From: Alphaproteobacteria bacterium | GTDB taxonomy: Bacteria > Pseudomonadota > Alphaproteobacteria > Bin95 | Length of the DNA: 11,868 nucleotides | Reading direction: 5' to 3' | Assembly (NCBI GenBank): GCA_022822125.1 | Contig: JAJECF010000033.1 | Coordinates: 1-11,868 of the forward strand | Part shown: positions 1 through 11,850 of the stretch, one piece after another | Position numbering within the stretch: position 1 is the stretch's first letter | How the letters are laid out: each line of letters begins with the position of its first letter | Made by a program: the position numbers and the translations under genes | The notes under the pieces: generated by a model | The model's input: the letters and a program-made list of their open reading frames with translations, nothing else | Databases searched by the model: none | Told to the model about the DNA's origin: nothing

Positions 1-54
1 CTCGACCAGTGACATGCCCTTGCGGAAGTGCTTGCCCGGCGCGTTCCTTGCCAT
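1..54 (-). CDS. IS1595-family transposase, N-terminal 18 codons (runs off window)
   Basis: The minus strand from 54 reads M-A-R-N-A-P-G-K-H-F-R-K-G-M-S-L-V-E with no stop before the window edge. The opening with APGKHFRKG followed by a hydrophobic SLVE is what I remember of IS1595-type (ISXO2-like) DDE transposases, which continue into a zinc-ribbon and a catalytic core; neither can be seen here. The start is supported by GGGAG (minus strand, 63-67) eight bases before the ATG. A TTGACG at 104-109 on the minus strand could be a -35 box, but the -10 at normal spacing (CACTCT) is poor. With only 18 residues, the family call is recognition of a short motif and not proof, and whether the gene is intact is unknown. 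Confidence 0.68.
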   Translation of the reverse strand, partial: MARNAPGKHFRKGMSLVE

Positions 55-150
55 AACCCTGTCTCCCTATTTATGGAAACAGAGTGCCACACTCCGAATC
101 AGGCGTCAACCCCTAAATGGGCACTTTCGTATATAATCCCCAAACTATAG
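1..150 (-). mobile_element. End of an IS1595-family insertion sequence (partial)
   Basis: The first ~150 bases differ from everything to the right: they are clearly less GC-rich and contain the start of a transposase gene reading out of the window on the minus strand. The non-coding part (55 to about 150) would be the terminal inverted repeat and transposase leader. It includes a small perfect inverted repeat at 82-94 (GAGTG-CCA-CACTC) and an AT-rich stretch at 129-137. The outer boundary is placed near 150 because the sequence turns abruptly GC-rich at about 151; the true edge could be several bases either way. The other end is outside the window, so inverted repeats and the target duplication (8 bp is usual for this family) cannot be checked. 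Family assignment rests only on the transposase N-terminus. Confidence 0.55.
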
Positions 151-2424
151 GGGCCGCATCCGCCCCGTTGCAACGCGCCGGCGGGCGAGCGGCATGGGGA
201 GCGTATCCGCGCCGCCGAGCGCATCGGCGAGCGCGTTGAACACGGCGGCGGGCGCCGGCACTGCGCCGCCCTCGCCGCCGGCCTTGACGCCGAGCGCATT
301 GGTCGGCGAAGGCACCTCATGCAGGGCTACGGCGAAGGCCGGCAGGTCGGCGGCGCGCGGCATGGCGTAGTCCATGAACGAGCCCGCCAGCGGCTGGCCG
401 GCCGCGTCCCACACGACTTCCTCCATCAGCGCCTGCCCGATGCCCTGCGCGGCGGCGCCATGCGTCTGGCCCTCCACGATCGTCGGATTGACCGCCCGGC
501 CCACATCGTCCACGGCGGCGTAGCGCGCAAGCCGCACGGCGCCCGTCTCCGGATCGAGCTCGACTTCCGCGACATGGCAGCCATTCGGATAGACCGCCGT
601 CTCGAACAGGTTTTCGCGCCTGACCCGGAGCGGCCCCAGCGATTGCAGTTCGACGCGCCCCGACGGCCCGTCGAACCCGCCCTCGCGGAAGGCGATATCG
701 TTGCTTGCCAGCCGGCGCGCGGCAAGCGGTCGAGCAGCTTCGACAAGGTCCGCGGCCGCCAGCCGGATGACCTCGCCGGCCATGCGCATCGACCGGCCCG
801 AATGCGAGCCGCCCCCGACGGCGATGCGGTCGGTGTCGCCCATGGAAATGTCGATGCACTCGAAAGGAATGCCGAGCGCGTCCGCCGCAACCTGGGCGAA
901 GGCAGTCTCGTGGCCCTGGCCGCTTGGCTGGGTGCCGATCAGCACCTCCAGCCGGCCATCCGCGGCGAGAACCAGTTCGGCCTGCTCGCGCGGCGAGCCG
1001 ATGGAGGATTCCACATAATGCGCCACGCCGCGCCCGTAGCGCCGTCCGCGCGCGTCCGCCGCCGCCTTGCGGGCCGGGAAGCCGGCCTCGTCGGAAAGCG
1101 CAAGCGCCTTGTCCAGCGCCGCTTCGTACTCGCCGCTGTCATAGACCGCGCCCAGAGCATTGCGGTAGGGGAAGGCGCGGACGAGATTGGCCCGCCGCAG
1201 CGCCACGGGATCGAAACCGAGTTCCCGCGCGGCCCTGTCCACCAGCCGCTCGATGACAAAGCAGACCTCCGGACGCCCGGAGGAGCGATAGGCCTGGGTC
1301 GGCGCGGTATGGCTGAACACCGCCCGCGCGCGCACCGTCGCCGCGGGAATATCGTAGGAGCCGGTCACGAGGATGGCGCCCTTGCCGAGCGGCGAGAGCG
1401 AGACGCAGCGCGCGCCGACATTGGAGATATTGTCCGCCCTGAGCGCGAGGAACCGGCCGTTCGCATCGAGCGCGAGCGCCGCGCGCGAGACCAGGTCGCT
1501 GCCCTGATAGTCGCTCACCATCGCGTCCGACCGGCTCGCGACCCAGCGCACCGGCCGGCCTGTCGTCCGGGCCGCCCGGAGCACAAGGCCGAATTCGACA
1601 TAGACTCGGTTGCGCAAGCCGAAATTGCCGCCGACATCGCCGCAGACCACCCGAAGCCGGTGGGGGTCGATGCCGAGCACAGCCGCAAGCTCGCCCTTGT
1701 GGCGCACCGCGCCGCCCGATCCTGCCCAGAGCGTGTAGCGCCCGGTCGCGGGGTCGAAGGCGCCGAGCGCGGCGCGCGGCTCCAGCGGCGCCCCGGCGAC
1801 CCGGGGCAGATGCGCCTCGAATTCCACGATATGCGCCGCATGATCGAACGCCGCCGCCACCCCCTCGGCATCGCCGAAGCTGCAATCGACGAGCGCATTG
1901 TCCGCGCGCCCGTCCCAGACGAGCGGCGCATCGGGTGCGGCTGCATCGCGGGTGTCAGAGACGGCCGGCAGCGGCTCCCAGTCGACAGTGATCCGCTCTG
2001 CGGCATCGGCGGCCTGCGCCGGCGTGTCCGCAATGACGGCCGCCACCGCCTCGCCCGCATAGCGCGCCTTGTCACGCGGCAGCAGCGGATGGGCGCCGAT
2101 GAAGACCTCCGCGCCGCCGGGGCCGGTCAGCGCCAGGTCGTTGCGCGTCTTCGGCAGCGGGTCATGCGGGATGTCGCGGAAGCTGTCGGCCTCGACGTCC
2201 CGGCCGGTGAGCACTGCGAGCACGCCCGGCATGGCCTCCGCCGCGCGGGCGTCGATCCCTCGGATACGGGCATGGGCATGGGGGCTGCGCAGGATGTGCA
2301 TGGCCGCCTCGCCCTCCTGCCGGGGCAGGTCGTCCGTGAACCGGCCGCGCCCCGTCAACAGCCGGACATCCTCCTTCCGGAGGACGCGCCGGCCGACCGC
2401 GCCGGAGGGCATGAGCGCCCGCAT
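145..2424 (-). CDS. Molybdenum hydroxylase large subunit (CoxL / xanthine dehydrogenase family)
   Basis: This 759-residue protein is the molybdopterin-cytosine-dinucleotide-binding large subunit of a xanthine oxidase-family enzyme; such enzymes hydroxylate aldehydes, purines or aromatic N-heterocycles, or oxidise CO. Visible motifs are the N-terminal RKEDxRLLTGRGRFTDD (about 16-32) and SPHAHARI (47-54), GDVGGNFG (262-269), the active-site loop AYRSSGRPE (378-386), the cofactor motif SGQGHE (501-506) and, near the C-terminus, GGEGG with the expected base Glu718. The loop is not the CO-dehydrogenase AYRCSFR form, so CO is an unlikely substrate; the real substrate cannot be told. Length is normal for the family. 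The start at 2424 is 5 nt after greA; Met5 (2412) is an alternative and neither has a clear Shine-Dalgarno sequence. The 2Fe-2S and FAD partner subunits are not adjacent. The stop codon (145-147) lies in or against the IS end. Confidence 0.9.
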   Translation of the reverse strand: MRALMPSGAVGRRVLRKEDVRLLTGRGRFTDDLPRQEGEAAMHILRSPHAHARIRGIDARAAEAMPGVLAVLTGRDVEADSFRDIPHDPLPKTRNDLALTGPGGAEVFIGAHPLLPRDKARYAGEAVAAVIADTPAQAADAAERITVDWEPLPAVSDTRDAAAPDAPLVWDGRADNALVDCSFGDAEGVAAAFDHAAHIVEFEAHLPRVAGAPLEPRAALGAFDPATGRYTLWAGSGGAVRHKGELAAVLGIDPHRLRVVCGDVGGNFGLRNRVYVEFGLVLRAARTTGRPVRWVASRSDAMVSDYQGSDLVSRAALALDANGRFLALRADNISNVGARCVSLSPLGKGAILVTGSYDIPAATVRARAVFSHTAPTQAYRSSGRPEVCFVIERLVDRAARELGFDPVALRRANLVRAFPYRNALGAVYDSGEYEAALDKALALSDEAGFPARKAAADARGRRYGRGVAHYVESSIGSPREQAELVLAADGRLEVLIGTQPSGQGHETAFAQVAADALGIPFECIDISMGDTDRIAVGGGSHSGRSMRMAGEVIRLAAADLVEAARPLAARRLASNDIAFREGGFDGPSGRVELQSLGPLRVRRENLFETAVYPNGCHVAEVELDPETGAVRLARYAAVDDVGRAVNPTIVEGQTHGAAAQGIGQALMEEVVWDAAGQPLAGSFMDYAMPRAADLPAFAVALHEVPSPTNALGVKAGGEGGAVPAPAAVFNALADALGGADTLPMPLARRRVATGRMRPL

Positions 2425-2429
2425 CCCGT

Positions 2430-2912
2430 TCAGTTGTAGTCGATCTTGACGATCTCGTAGTAGCGCGCCCCGCCGGGAGCATCGACCTCGATCTGGTCGC
2501 CGACCGACTTGCCGATCATGGCGCGCGCGAGCGGCGAGGCGACGGAGAGCCGGCCCTGGGCGACGTCGCTCTCGTCCTGGCCGACGATGCGGTAGCAGGA
2601 TTCCTCGTCGCTCTCCTCGTCCACCACCGTCACCTGGGCGCTGAACATCACCCTGTCGCCGGAAATCCGGGACGGGTCGATCACCTCCGCCCGCGAAACC
2701 TTGTCCTCGAGTTCCGCCATGCGGCCTTCGATGAAGGATTGCCGCTCGCGGGCCGCGTGGTATTCCGCATTCTCGGAAAGGTCCCCGTGCTCCCGCGCCT
2801 GTGCGATGGCGCGGACGACGGCGGGCCGCTCGACCGTCTTCAGACGGCGCAGCTCCTCCTCCATCCGGCGATAGCCTTCGGGCGTCATCGGCACCTTGTC
2901 CATCTCAGCCAT
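2430..2912 (-). CDS. greA: Transcription elongation factor GreA
   Basis: GreA enters the secondary channel of stalled, backtracked RNA polymerase and stimulates its cleavage of the transcript 3' end. The 160-residue product has the N-terminal coiled coil, with the acidic tip in EHGDLSENAEYHAARERQ (D44 and E47 here, equivalent to D41/E44 of E. coli). The FKBP-like C-terminal domain follows, with SVASPLARAMIGKSVGD and the terminal APGGARYYEIVKI. Length is normal. The start at 2912 follows AAGGA very closely (2 nt). The next ATG at 2903 (MDKVPMT) aligns exactly with the E. coli N-terminus but is 11 nt from the same AAGGA, so either may be used. The frame stays open to an ATG at 2957, but that would overlap the end of carB and add residues the family lacks. 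It lies 22 nt after carB and 5 nt before the molybdenum gene, so it is probably cotranscribed. Confidence 0.97.
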   Translation of the reverse strand: MAEMDKVPMTPEGYRRMEEELRRLKTVERPAVVRAIAQAREHGDLSENAEYHAARERQSFIEGRMAELEDKVSRAEVIDPSRISGDRVMFSAQVTVVDEESDEESCYRIVGQDESDVAQGRLSVASPLARAMIGKSVGDQIEVDAPGGARYYEIVKIDYN

Positions 2913-2934
2913 TTTCCTTGCGCGACGGGTAAAA

Positions 2935-6175
<3,241 letters not shown>

Positions 6176-6192
<17 letters not shown>

Positions 6193-7345
6193 GGGCGTCC
6201 ATCATGTCGGTAAAGCGCCGGAACAGGTAATGGGCGTCCCTCGGGCCGGGGGAGGCTTCGGGATGGTATTGCACCGAAAAGATCGGCCGGCCTTCCGCCC
6301 GCAACCCTTCCACCGAGCCGTCGAACAGCGAGCGGTGCGTCTCCACCACGCCCGGCGGCAGGCTGTCCCTCAGCACGGCGAAGCCGTGGTTCTGGCTGGT
6401 GATTTCGACCTTGCCGGTCTCCAGGTCCTTGACCGGGTGATTGGCGCCGCGATGGCCGATGGCCATCTTCGCCGTCTGCGCGCCGAGCGCCAGCGCCAGG
6501 ATCTGGTGGCCGAGGCAGATGCCGAAGATCGGCTTGCCGCTTTCGATGAGCGCGCGGACGGTTCCGGTTGCATAGGCCCCGGTCGCCGCCGGGTCGCCCG
6601 GGCCGTTGGCGAGAAAGATGCCGTCGGGGTCCAGCGCCAGTATGGCCTCCGCCTCCGTTGCCGCGGGCACGACCGTCACCGCCGAGCCGAGCGCCGCCAG
6701 GCAGCGCAGGATGTTGTGCTTGATGCCGTAATCGACGGCGACAACATGGCGCGCCGGGCGCTCCAGCCGGCCGTAGCCGCGGCCGAGCGCCCAGCGGGTC
6801 CGGTCCCAGCGATAGGTCTGCCGGCAGGTGACCTCGCGCGCGAGGTCCATGCCCTCCAGCCCCGGCCAGGCGGCGGCGCGGGCGCGGGCGGCGTCGATAT
6901 CGATGCGGCCGTTCGCAGCGTGCGCGACGACGCCGTGGGGCGCGCCGGCGTCGCGGATGCGCCGGGTGAGCGCGCGCGTGTCTATGCCGGCGACGCCGAC
7001 AAGGCCGTTCCCGGCCAGCCAGTCCTCCAGCCGCCGCGTCGCGCGGAAATTGGAGGGTTCGGTCGGGTCCATGCGCAGCACGAGCCCGCGCGCCGCCGGC
7101 GCGTTTGACTCCACATCCTCGCCATTGGCGCCGACATTGCCGATATGCGGGAAGGTGAAGGTGACGATCTGCCCGGCATAGGACGGGTCGGTCAGGATTT
7201 CCTGGTAACCCGTCGGCGAGGTGTTGAAGCACACTTCGCCGACCGCCTCGCCCTCCGCGCCGAAGCCCCGGCCCCAGAACACGGCGCCGTCGGCGAGGAC
7301 CAGGGCGGCCGTCGCGCCGTCCGGCCTGGGTGACTGGATAACCAT
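6176..7345 (-). CDS. carA: Carbamoyl-phosphate synthase small (glutaminase) subunit
   Basis: CarA hydrolyses glutamine and channels the ammonia to CarB. The 389-residue product has the N-terminal CarA domain ([33 protein letters not shown] at about 37-56) and a class I glutamine amidotransferase domain. The latter has the nucleophile Cys277 in GICLGH, the oxyanion region FLANGPGDP (244-252) and the His361/Glu363 pair in YHPEAS, so the catalytic set is complete. The ATG at 7345 gives an N-terminus of normal length (E. coli 382). The frame is open back to an ATG at 7489, but those extra 48 residues resemble nothing in CarA and would cross the predicted promoter. No strong Shine-Dalgarno sequence is visible before 7345. 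It is the first gene of the leftward operon, reads divergently from yqeY and overlaps carB by 17 nt. Confidence 0.97.
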
Positions 7346-7387
7346 GGGATTACGAGCTCGTTTGCGCCGGGCAACGGTCGGAGACCC

Positions 7388-7415
7388 TTGACGACGGAAG
7401 TCGGGGATACATAAT
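7388..7415 (+). promoter_or_regulatory. Predicted sigma-70 promoter for yqeY-dnaG-rpoD
   Basis: On the plus strand TTGACG (7388-7393) is followed after 16 nt by CATAAT (7410-7415), five of six matches to each consensus hexamer. The -35 is preceded by C, as is common in alphaproteobacterial promoters. Transcription would begin near 7422, leaving a leader of about 180 nt before the yqeY ATG at 7603. This is prediction by eye; other start sites closer to yqeY are possible. Confidence 0.45.
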
Positions 7416-7448
7416 TTCCGCTGTCCGGGGCATGTTCCAACCGTCGAG

Positions 7449-7477
7449 GGAATAAGCGGGCGGGCAGCCTGTGTCAA
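7449..7477 (-). promoter_or_regulatory. Predicted sigma-70 promoter for carA-carB-greA operon
   Basis: On the minus strand a perfect TTGACA (7477-7472) is followed after 17 nt by TATTCC (7454-7449), which matches only the first half of the -10 consensus. Transcription would begin near 7442 and give carA a leader of about 97 nt. I found no leader peptide or convincing attenuator in that leader. The strong -35 and correct spacing support it; the -10 is weak. Confidence 0.4.
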
Positions 7478-7517
7478 GACATGCACCACAGGGAGAAAAC
7501 TTCAAAAACAACATGTT

Positions 7518-7538
7518 ACGCCGTGTATGCGGCGTTTT
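7518..7538 (+). other. Small leader hairpin with T run upstream of yqeY
   Basis: ACGCCG (7518-7523) and CGGCGT (7530-7535) form a perfect 6-bp stem with a 6-nt loop, and T7535-T7538 form a short T run. It would sit in the yqeY leader about 95 nt after the predicted transcription start and 65 nt before the ATG. This could be a weak attenuator or only a structural element; no gene ends just upstream on this strand, so an ordinary operon-end terminator is unlikely. An 8-base palindrome, AACATGTT (7510-7517), directly precedes it. Confidence 0.25.
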
Positions 7539-7602
7539 GTCGTGAAGCTGGCACAAGGCGCGGCGGAGTATCGGCCGCGATCTGGAAGAGCGGGAGACTT
7601 CC

Positions 7603-8058
7603 ATGCGGGCGCAATTGAACGAAGCATTGAAGGAGTCGATGCGCGCCAAGGACGTCATGACCTTGCGCACGGTCAGGCTGATTCTGGCCGCGATCAAGGA
7701 CCGTGACATCGCTGCGCGCGGACAGGGCAATGCCGACGGCATCGGCGATGCGGAAATCCGCGACCTGCTGCAAAAGATGGTCCGGCAAAGGGAGGAATCC
7801 TCCCGCTATTACGAAGAGGCCGGGCGGCTGGACTCGGTCGAGGAGGAACTCAGGGAGATCGCGGTTATCCGGAGCTTCCTGCCGGCAAGGCTCGGTCCGG
7901 ACGAACAGATCGCCGCCGTGAACGCCGTGCTCGGCGATCTCGGGGCCTCGAGCATGCGCGACATGGGCCGCGTCATGGCCGAGCTCAAGCGGCGCTATGC
8001 CGGCCAGATGGATTTCGGCGAGATCAGCCGGACGGTCAAGGCCGCGCTGGCGGCCTGA
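7603..8058 (+). CDS. yqeY: GatB/YqeY domain-containing protein
   Basis: This 151-residue helical protein has the full YqeY layout. It runs through an N-terminal LNEALKESMRAKDVMTLRTVRLILAAIKDRDI, a central KMVRQREESSRYYEEAGR with ELREIAVIRSFLPARL, and a C-terminal DMGRVMAELKRRYAGQMDFGEISRTVKAAL. The family is related to the C-terminal tail of GatB, the tRNA-dependent amidotransferase subunit. A role linked to tRNA or translation has been suggested, but the exact function is not settled. The ATG at 7603 is preceded by GGGAG (7592-7596) at a good 6-nt spacing. The gene ends 21 nt before dnaG and opens the operon in the position that rpsU holds in enterobacteria. No signal peptide, membrane segment or anomaly is seen, and it should be cytoplasmic. 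Confidence 0.93.
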   Translation: MRAQLNEALKESMRAKDVMTLRTVRLILAAIKDRDIAARGQGNADGIGDAEIRDLLQKMVRQREESSRYYEEAGRLDSVEEELREIAVIRSFLPARLGPDEQIAAVNAVLGDLGASSMRDMGRVMAELKRRYAGQMDFGEISRTVKAALAA

Positions 8059-8079
8059 CCGCGCGGCCCGGCGCCCCGG

Positions 8080-9882
8080 ATGGCTTTCCCGCCCGAGTTC
8101 CTGGAACAGCTCCGCGACCGCACCTCGCTGGTTGATGTCGTCTCGCGCCATGTGAAATTGCAGCGGCGCGGGCGCGAATTCGTCGGTCTCTCGCCCTTCA
8201 AGCAGGAGCGCACGCCGTCCTTCACCGTCGTGCCCGACAAGGGCTTCTTCCACTGCTTTTCCAGCGGCGAGCACGGCGATGTCATCGGCTTCCTGATGCG
8301 CATGGAAGGCCTCTCCTTCCCCGAGGCCGTGGAGAAGCTCGCCCAGGCGGCCGGGCTGGAGGTGCCGCGCGACAGCCCCGAAGCGGCCGCGCAGGCCCGG
8401 CGGCGGCGGGGGCTGCTGGACGCCGTGGAAGCCGCCGCGGCCTTCTATGAGCGCCAGTTGCGGCTGCCCGCGGGCAGCCGCGCAATGGACTATCTGCGCG
8501 GCCGCGGCCTCGACGACGACACCATCGCCCGCTTCCGGCTGGGCTATGCGCCCGGCGAATCGGCGGCGCTCATACAGGCGCTGAAGCGGGGCGGGTTCGA
8601 GACCGAAACGCTTGTCGAGGCGGGGCTGTGCCGCCTGCCCGAACGCGGCGGAGAGCCGGCCGCCTCGCTGCGCAACCGGATCGTGTTCCCGATCACCGAC
8701 CGGCGGGGGGCCCCGATCGCCTTTGGCGGCCGCGCCATGGGCGATGCGCAGCCGAAATATCTCAACACGCCCGAGACCCCGGTCTTCCGGAAGGGCGAAG
8801 TGCTCTACGGCCTCGCCCAGGCGCGCGACGCCGCCTGGCGCGCAAAAGAGGTCATCGTCGTCGAAGGCTATATGGACGCCATCGCCCTCTCCCAGGCGGG
8901 GTTCGCGCATGCCGTGGCGTCGCTCGGCACAGCCTTCGGGGAACACCAGCTGAGGGCGCTCTGGCGGCTCGTCGATGAGCCGGTGCTCTGCTTCGACGGC
9001 GACGAGGCGGGGCAGCGCGCGGTCCGGCGGGCGGCGGAGCGCGCGCTGCCGCTTCTGGCGCCGGGCAAGTCGCTGCGCTTCGCCCGCCTGCCGGACGACC
9101 GCGACCCGGACGACCTCGTGCGCCAGGAGGGCGCCGCGGCGCTGCGCGCCGTGGTGGAGCGCGCGCAGGCGCCGGTCGATCTGCTCTGGTCCAGCGAAGC
9201 GGAGGCGGTGCGCCCGGATTCGCCCGACCGCCGCGCCCGGTTCTCCCGCAGCCTGCTGGCGCTCGCCTCCGGCATCCGGGACGATACGGTGAGGCGCTAT
9301 TACGAGGCGGAGATCCTGTCCCGCCTGCGGGAGCGCTTCGGCGTCAATCTGCGCCCGGCCGCGGGCCCGCGCCAGCCCGCAGCGCCCTCGCTGGCGGGCG
9401 GCGGGCGGGAGCGGGGCGAAGCGCGAATCGCCGGTCTGCGCAGGCGGCTGGTGGAGCGCGCGCTCGCCGCGGCGCTGAACCGGCCGGCCCTCGCCGTCGA
9501 GTTCGCGCAGGAGATCGCCGAGCTGGACTGCGAAGGCGATGCGCAGCTTGACAGGCTGTGTCAGGAAATTTTAGGGCTTGCCGCTGGCGGGGAGGGTGTT
9601 GACCCGGCGGTTTGGCGGGCCAATTTGGAGTCGGCGGGTCTTTCCGGCGCGGTTCGCGGCGTGCTCTGCGAGGCGGTTTACGGCCTGGCGCCCTTCGCCC
9701 GCCCGGCGGCTTCGGCGGAAGAGGCGCGCGAGGGGATGGAACAGGTGTTCGCGGCCTGCCGGTCGGCGGCGGTGGAGCGCGATGTGGCGGCCGCGGCCGA
9801 ACATGTCGGCGAAGAGGCGCTGGAGCGTATGCCGGCGCTGGTGATGGAAGCCCGCAGGCTGCGCGCCCGGGACGGGATGTAG
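8080..9882 (+). CDS. dnaG: DNA primase DnaG with degenerate zinc ribbon
   Basis: DnaG makes the RNA primers for replication and works with the DnaB helicase. The 600-residue protein has the N-terminal zinc-ribbon fold (about 34-66), the RNA-polymerase core with RNRIVFPITDRRGAPIAFGGRAM (198-220) and KYLNTPETPVFRKGEVLYGL (226-245), and the TOPRIM site. TOPRIM residues are all visible: E262 in VVEGYMD (260-266), D306/D308 in FDGDEAG (305-311) and D341/D343/D344 in DRDPDDLV (340-347, first residue R at 341 side approximate). A poorly conserved C-terminal helicase-interaction domain follows. The zinc ligands C-x2-H...C-x2-C read S38, K41, C59, S62, so three of four are substituted. As far as I recall, other alphaproteobacterial primases show similar loss. 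The ATG at 8080 gives a normal N-terminus but has no clear Shine-Dalgarno sequence. It lies 21 nt after yqeY and 30 nt before rpoD. Confidence 0.97.
   Translation: MAFPPEFLEQLRDRTSLVDVVSRHVKLQRRGREFVGLSPFKQERTPSFTVVPDKGFFHCFSSGEHGDVIGFLMRMEGLSFPEAVEKLAQAAGLEVPRDSPEAAAQARRRRGLLDAVEAAAAFYERQLRLPAGSRAMDYLRGRGLDDDTIARFRLGYAPGESAALIQALKRGGFETETLVEAGLCRLPERGGEPAASLRNRIVFPITDRRGAPIAFGGRAMGDAQPKYLNTPETPVFRKGEVLYGLAQARDAAWRAKEVIVVEGYMDAIALSQAGFAHAVASLGTAFGEHQLRALWRLVDEPVLCFDGDEAGQRAVRRAAERALPLLAPGKSLRFARLPDDRDPDDLVRQEGAAALRAVVERAQAPVDLLWSSEAEAVRPDSPDRRARFSRSLLALASGIRDDTVRRYYEAEILSRLRERFGVNLRPAAGPRQPAAPSLAGGGRERGEARIAGLRRRLVERALAAALNRPALAVEFAQEIAELDCEGDAQLDRLCQEILGLAAGGEGVDPAVWRANLESAGLSGAVRGVLCEAVYGLAPFARPAASAEEAREGMEQVFAACRSAAVERDVAAAAEHVGEEALERMPALVMEARRLRARDGM
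9548..9577 (+). promoter_or_regulatory. Possible internal promoter for rpoD within dnaG
   Basis: Near the 3' end of dnaG the sequence is locally AT-richer. It has a perfect TTGACA at 9548-9553 and, 15-18 nt on, a TTTTAGGG stretch that gives only weak -10 matches. A second TTGACC lies at 9599-9604. A start here would leave a leader of roughly 330 nt to the rpoD ATG. E. coli is known to have promoters for rpoD inside dnaG, which makes the idea reasonable. It does not fit the sigma-32 pattern well. Confidence 0.25.
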
Positions 9883-9912
9883 AAGAAACGGCAATCGGGG
9901 ACGGACGGAAGC

Positions 9913-11850
<1,938 letters not shown>

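Noticed and set aside
82..94. Inverted repeat GAGTG-CCA-CACTC as a terminator for the molybdenum gene
   Set aside because: The stem is only 5 bp and no T run follows in the leftward direction; it is more likely part of the IS leader.
132..137. Perfect TATAAT on the plus strand near the IS end
   Set aside because: No -35 box at 16-18 nt upstream; it would only drive antisense RNA into the molybdenum gene, so I regard it as chance in an AT-rich IS end.
319..2439. 706-codon plus-strand open frame opposite the molybdenum hydroxylase gene
   Set aside because: Same antisense artefact; the minus-strand product shows all family motifs and the plus-strand one shows none.
7346..7489. Upstream extension of carA to an ATG at 7489
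   Set aside because: The added 48 residues do not resemble CarA, and the stretch contains the predicted promoter; the ATG at 7345 gives normal length.
7516..8946. 476-codon minus-strand open frame opposite yqeY and dnaG
   Set aside because: Antisense shadow of yqeY and dnaG, both with strong family motifs on the plus strand.
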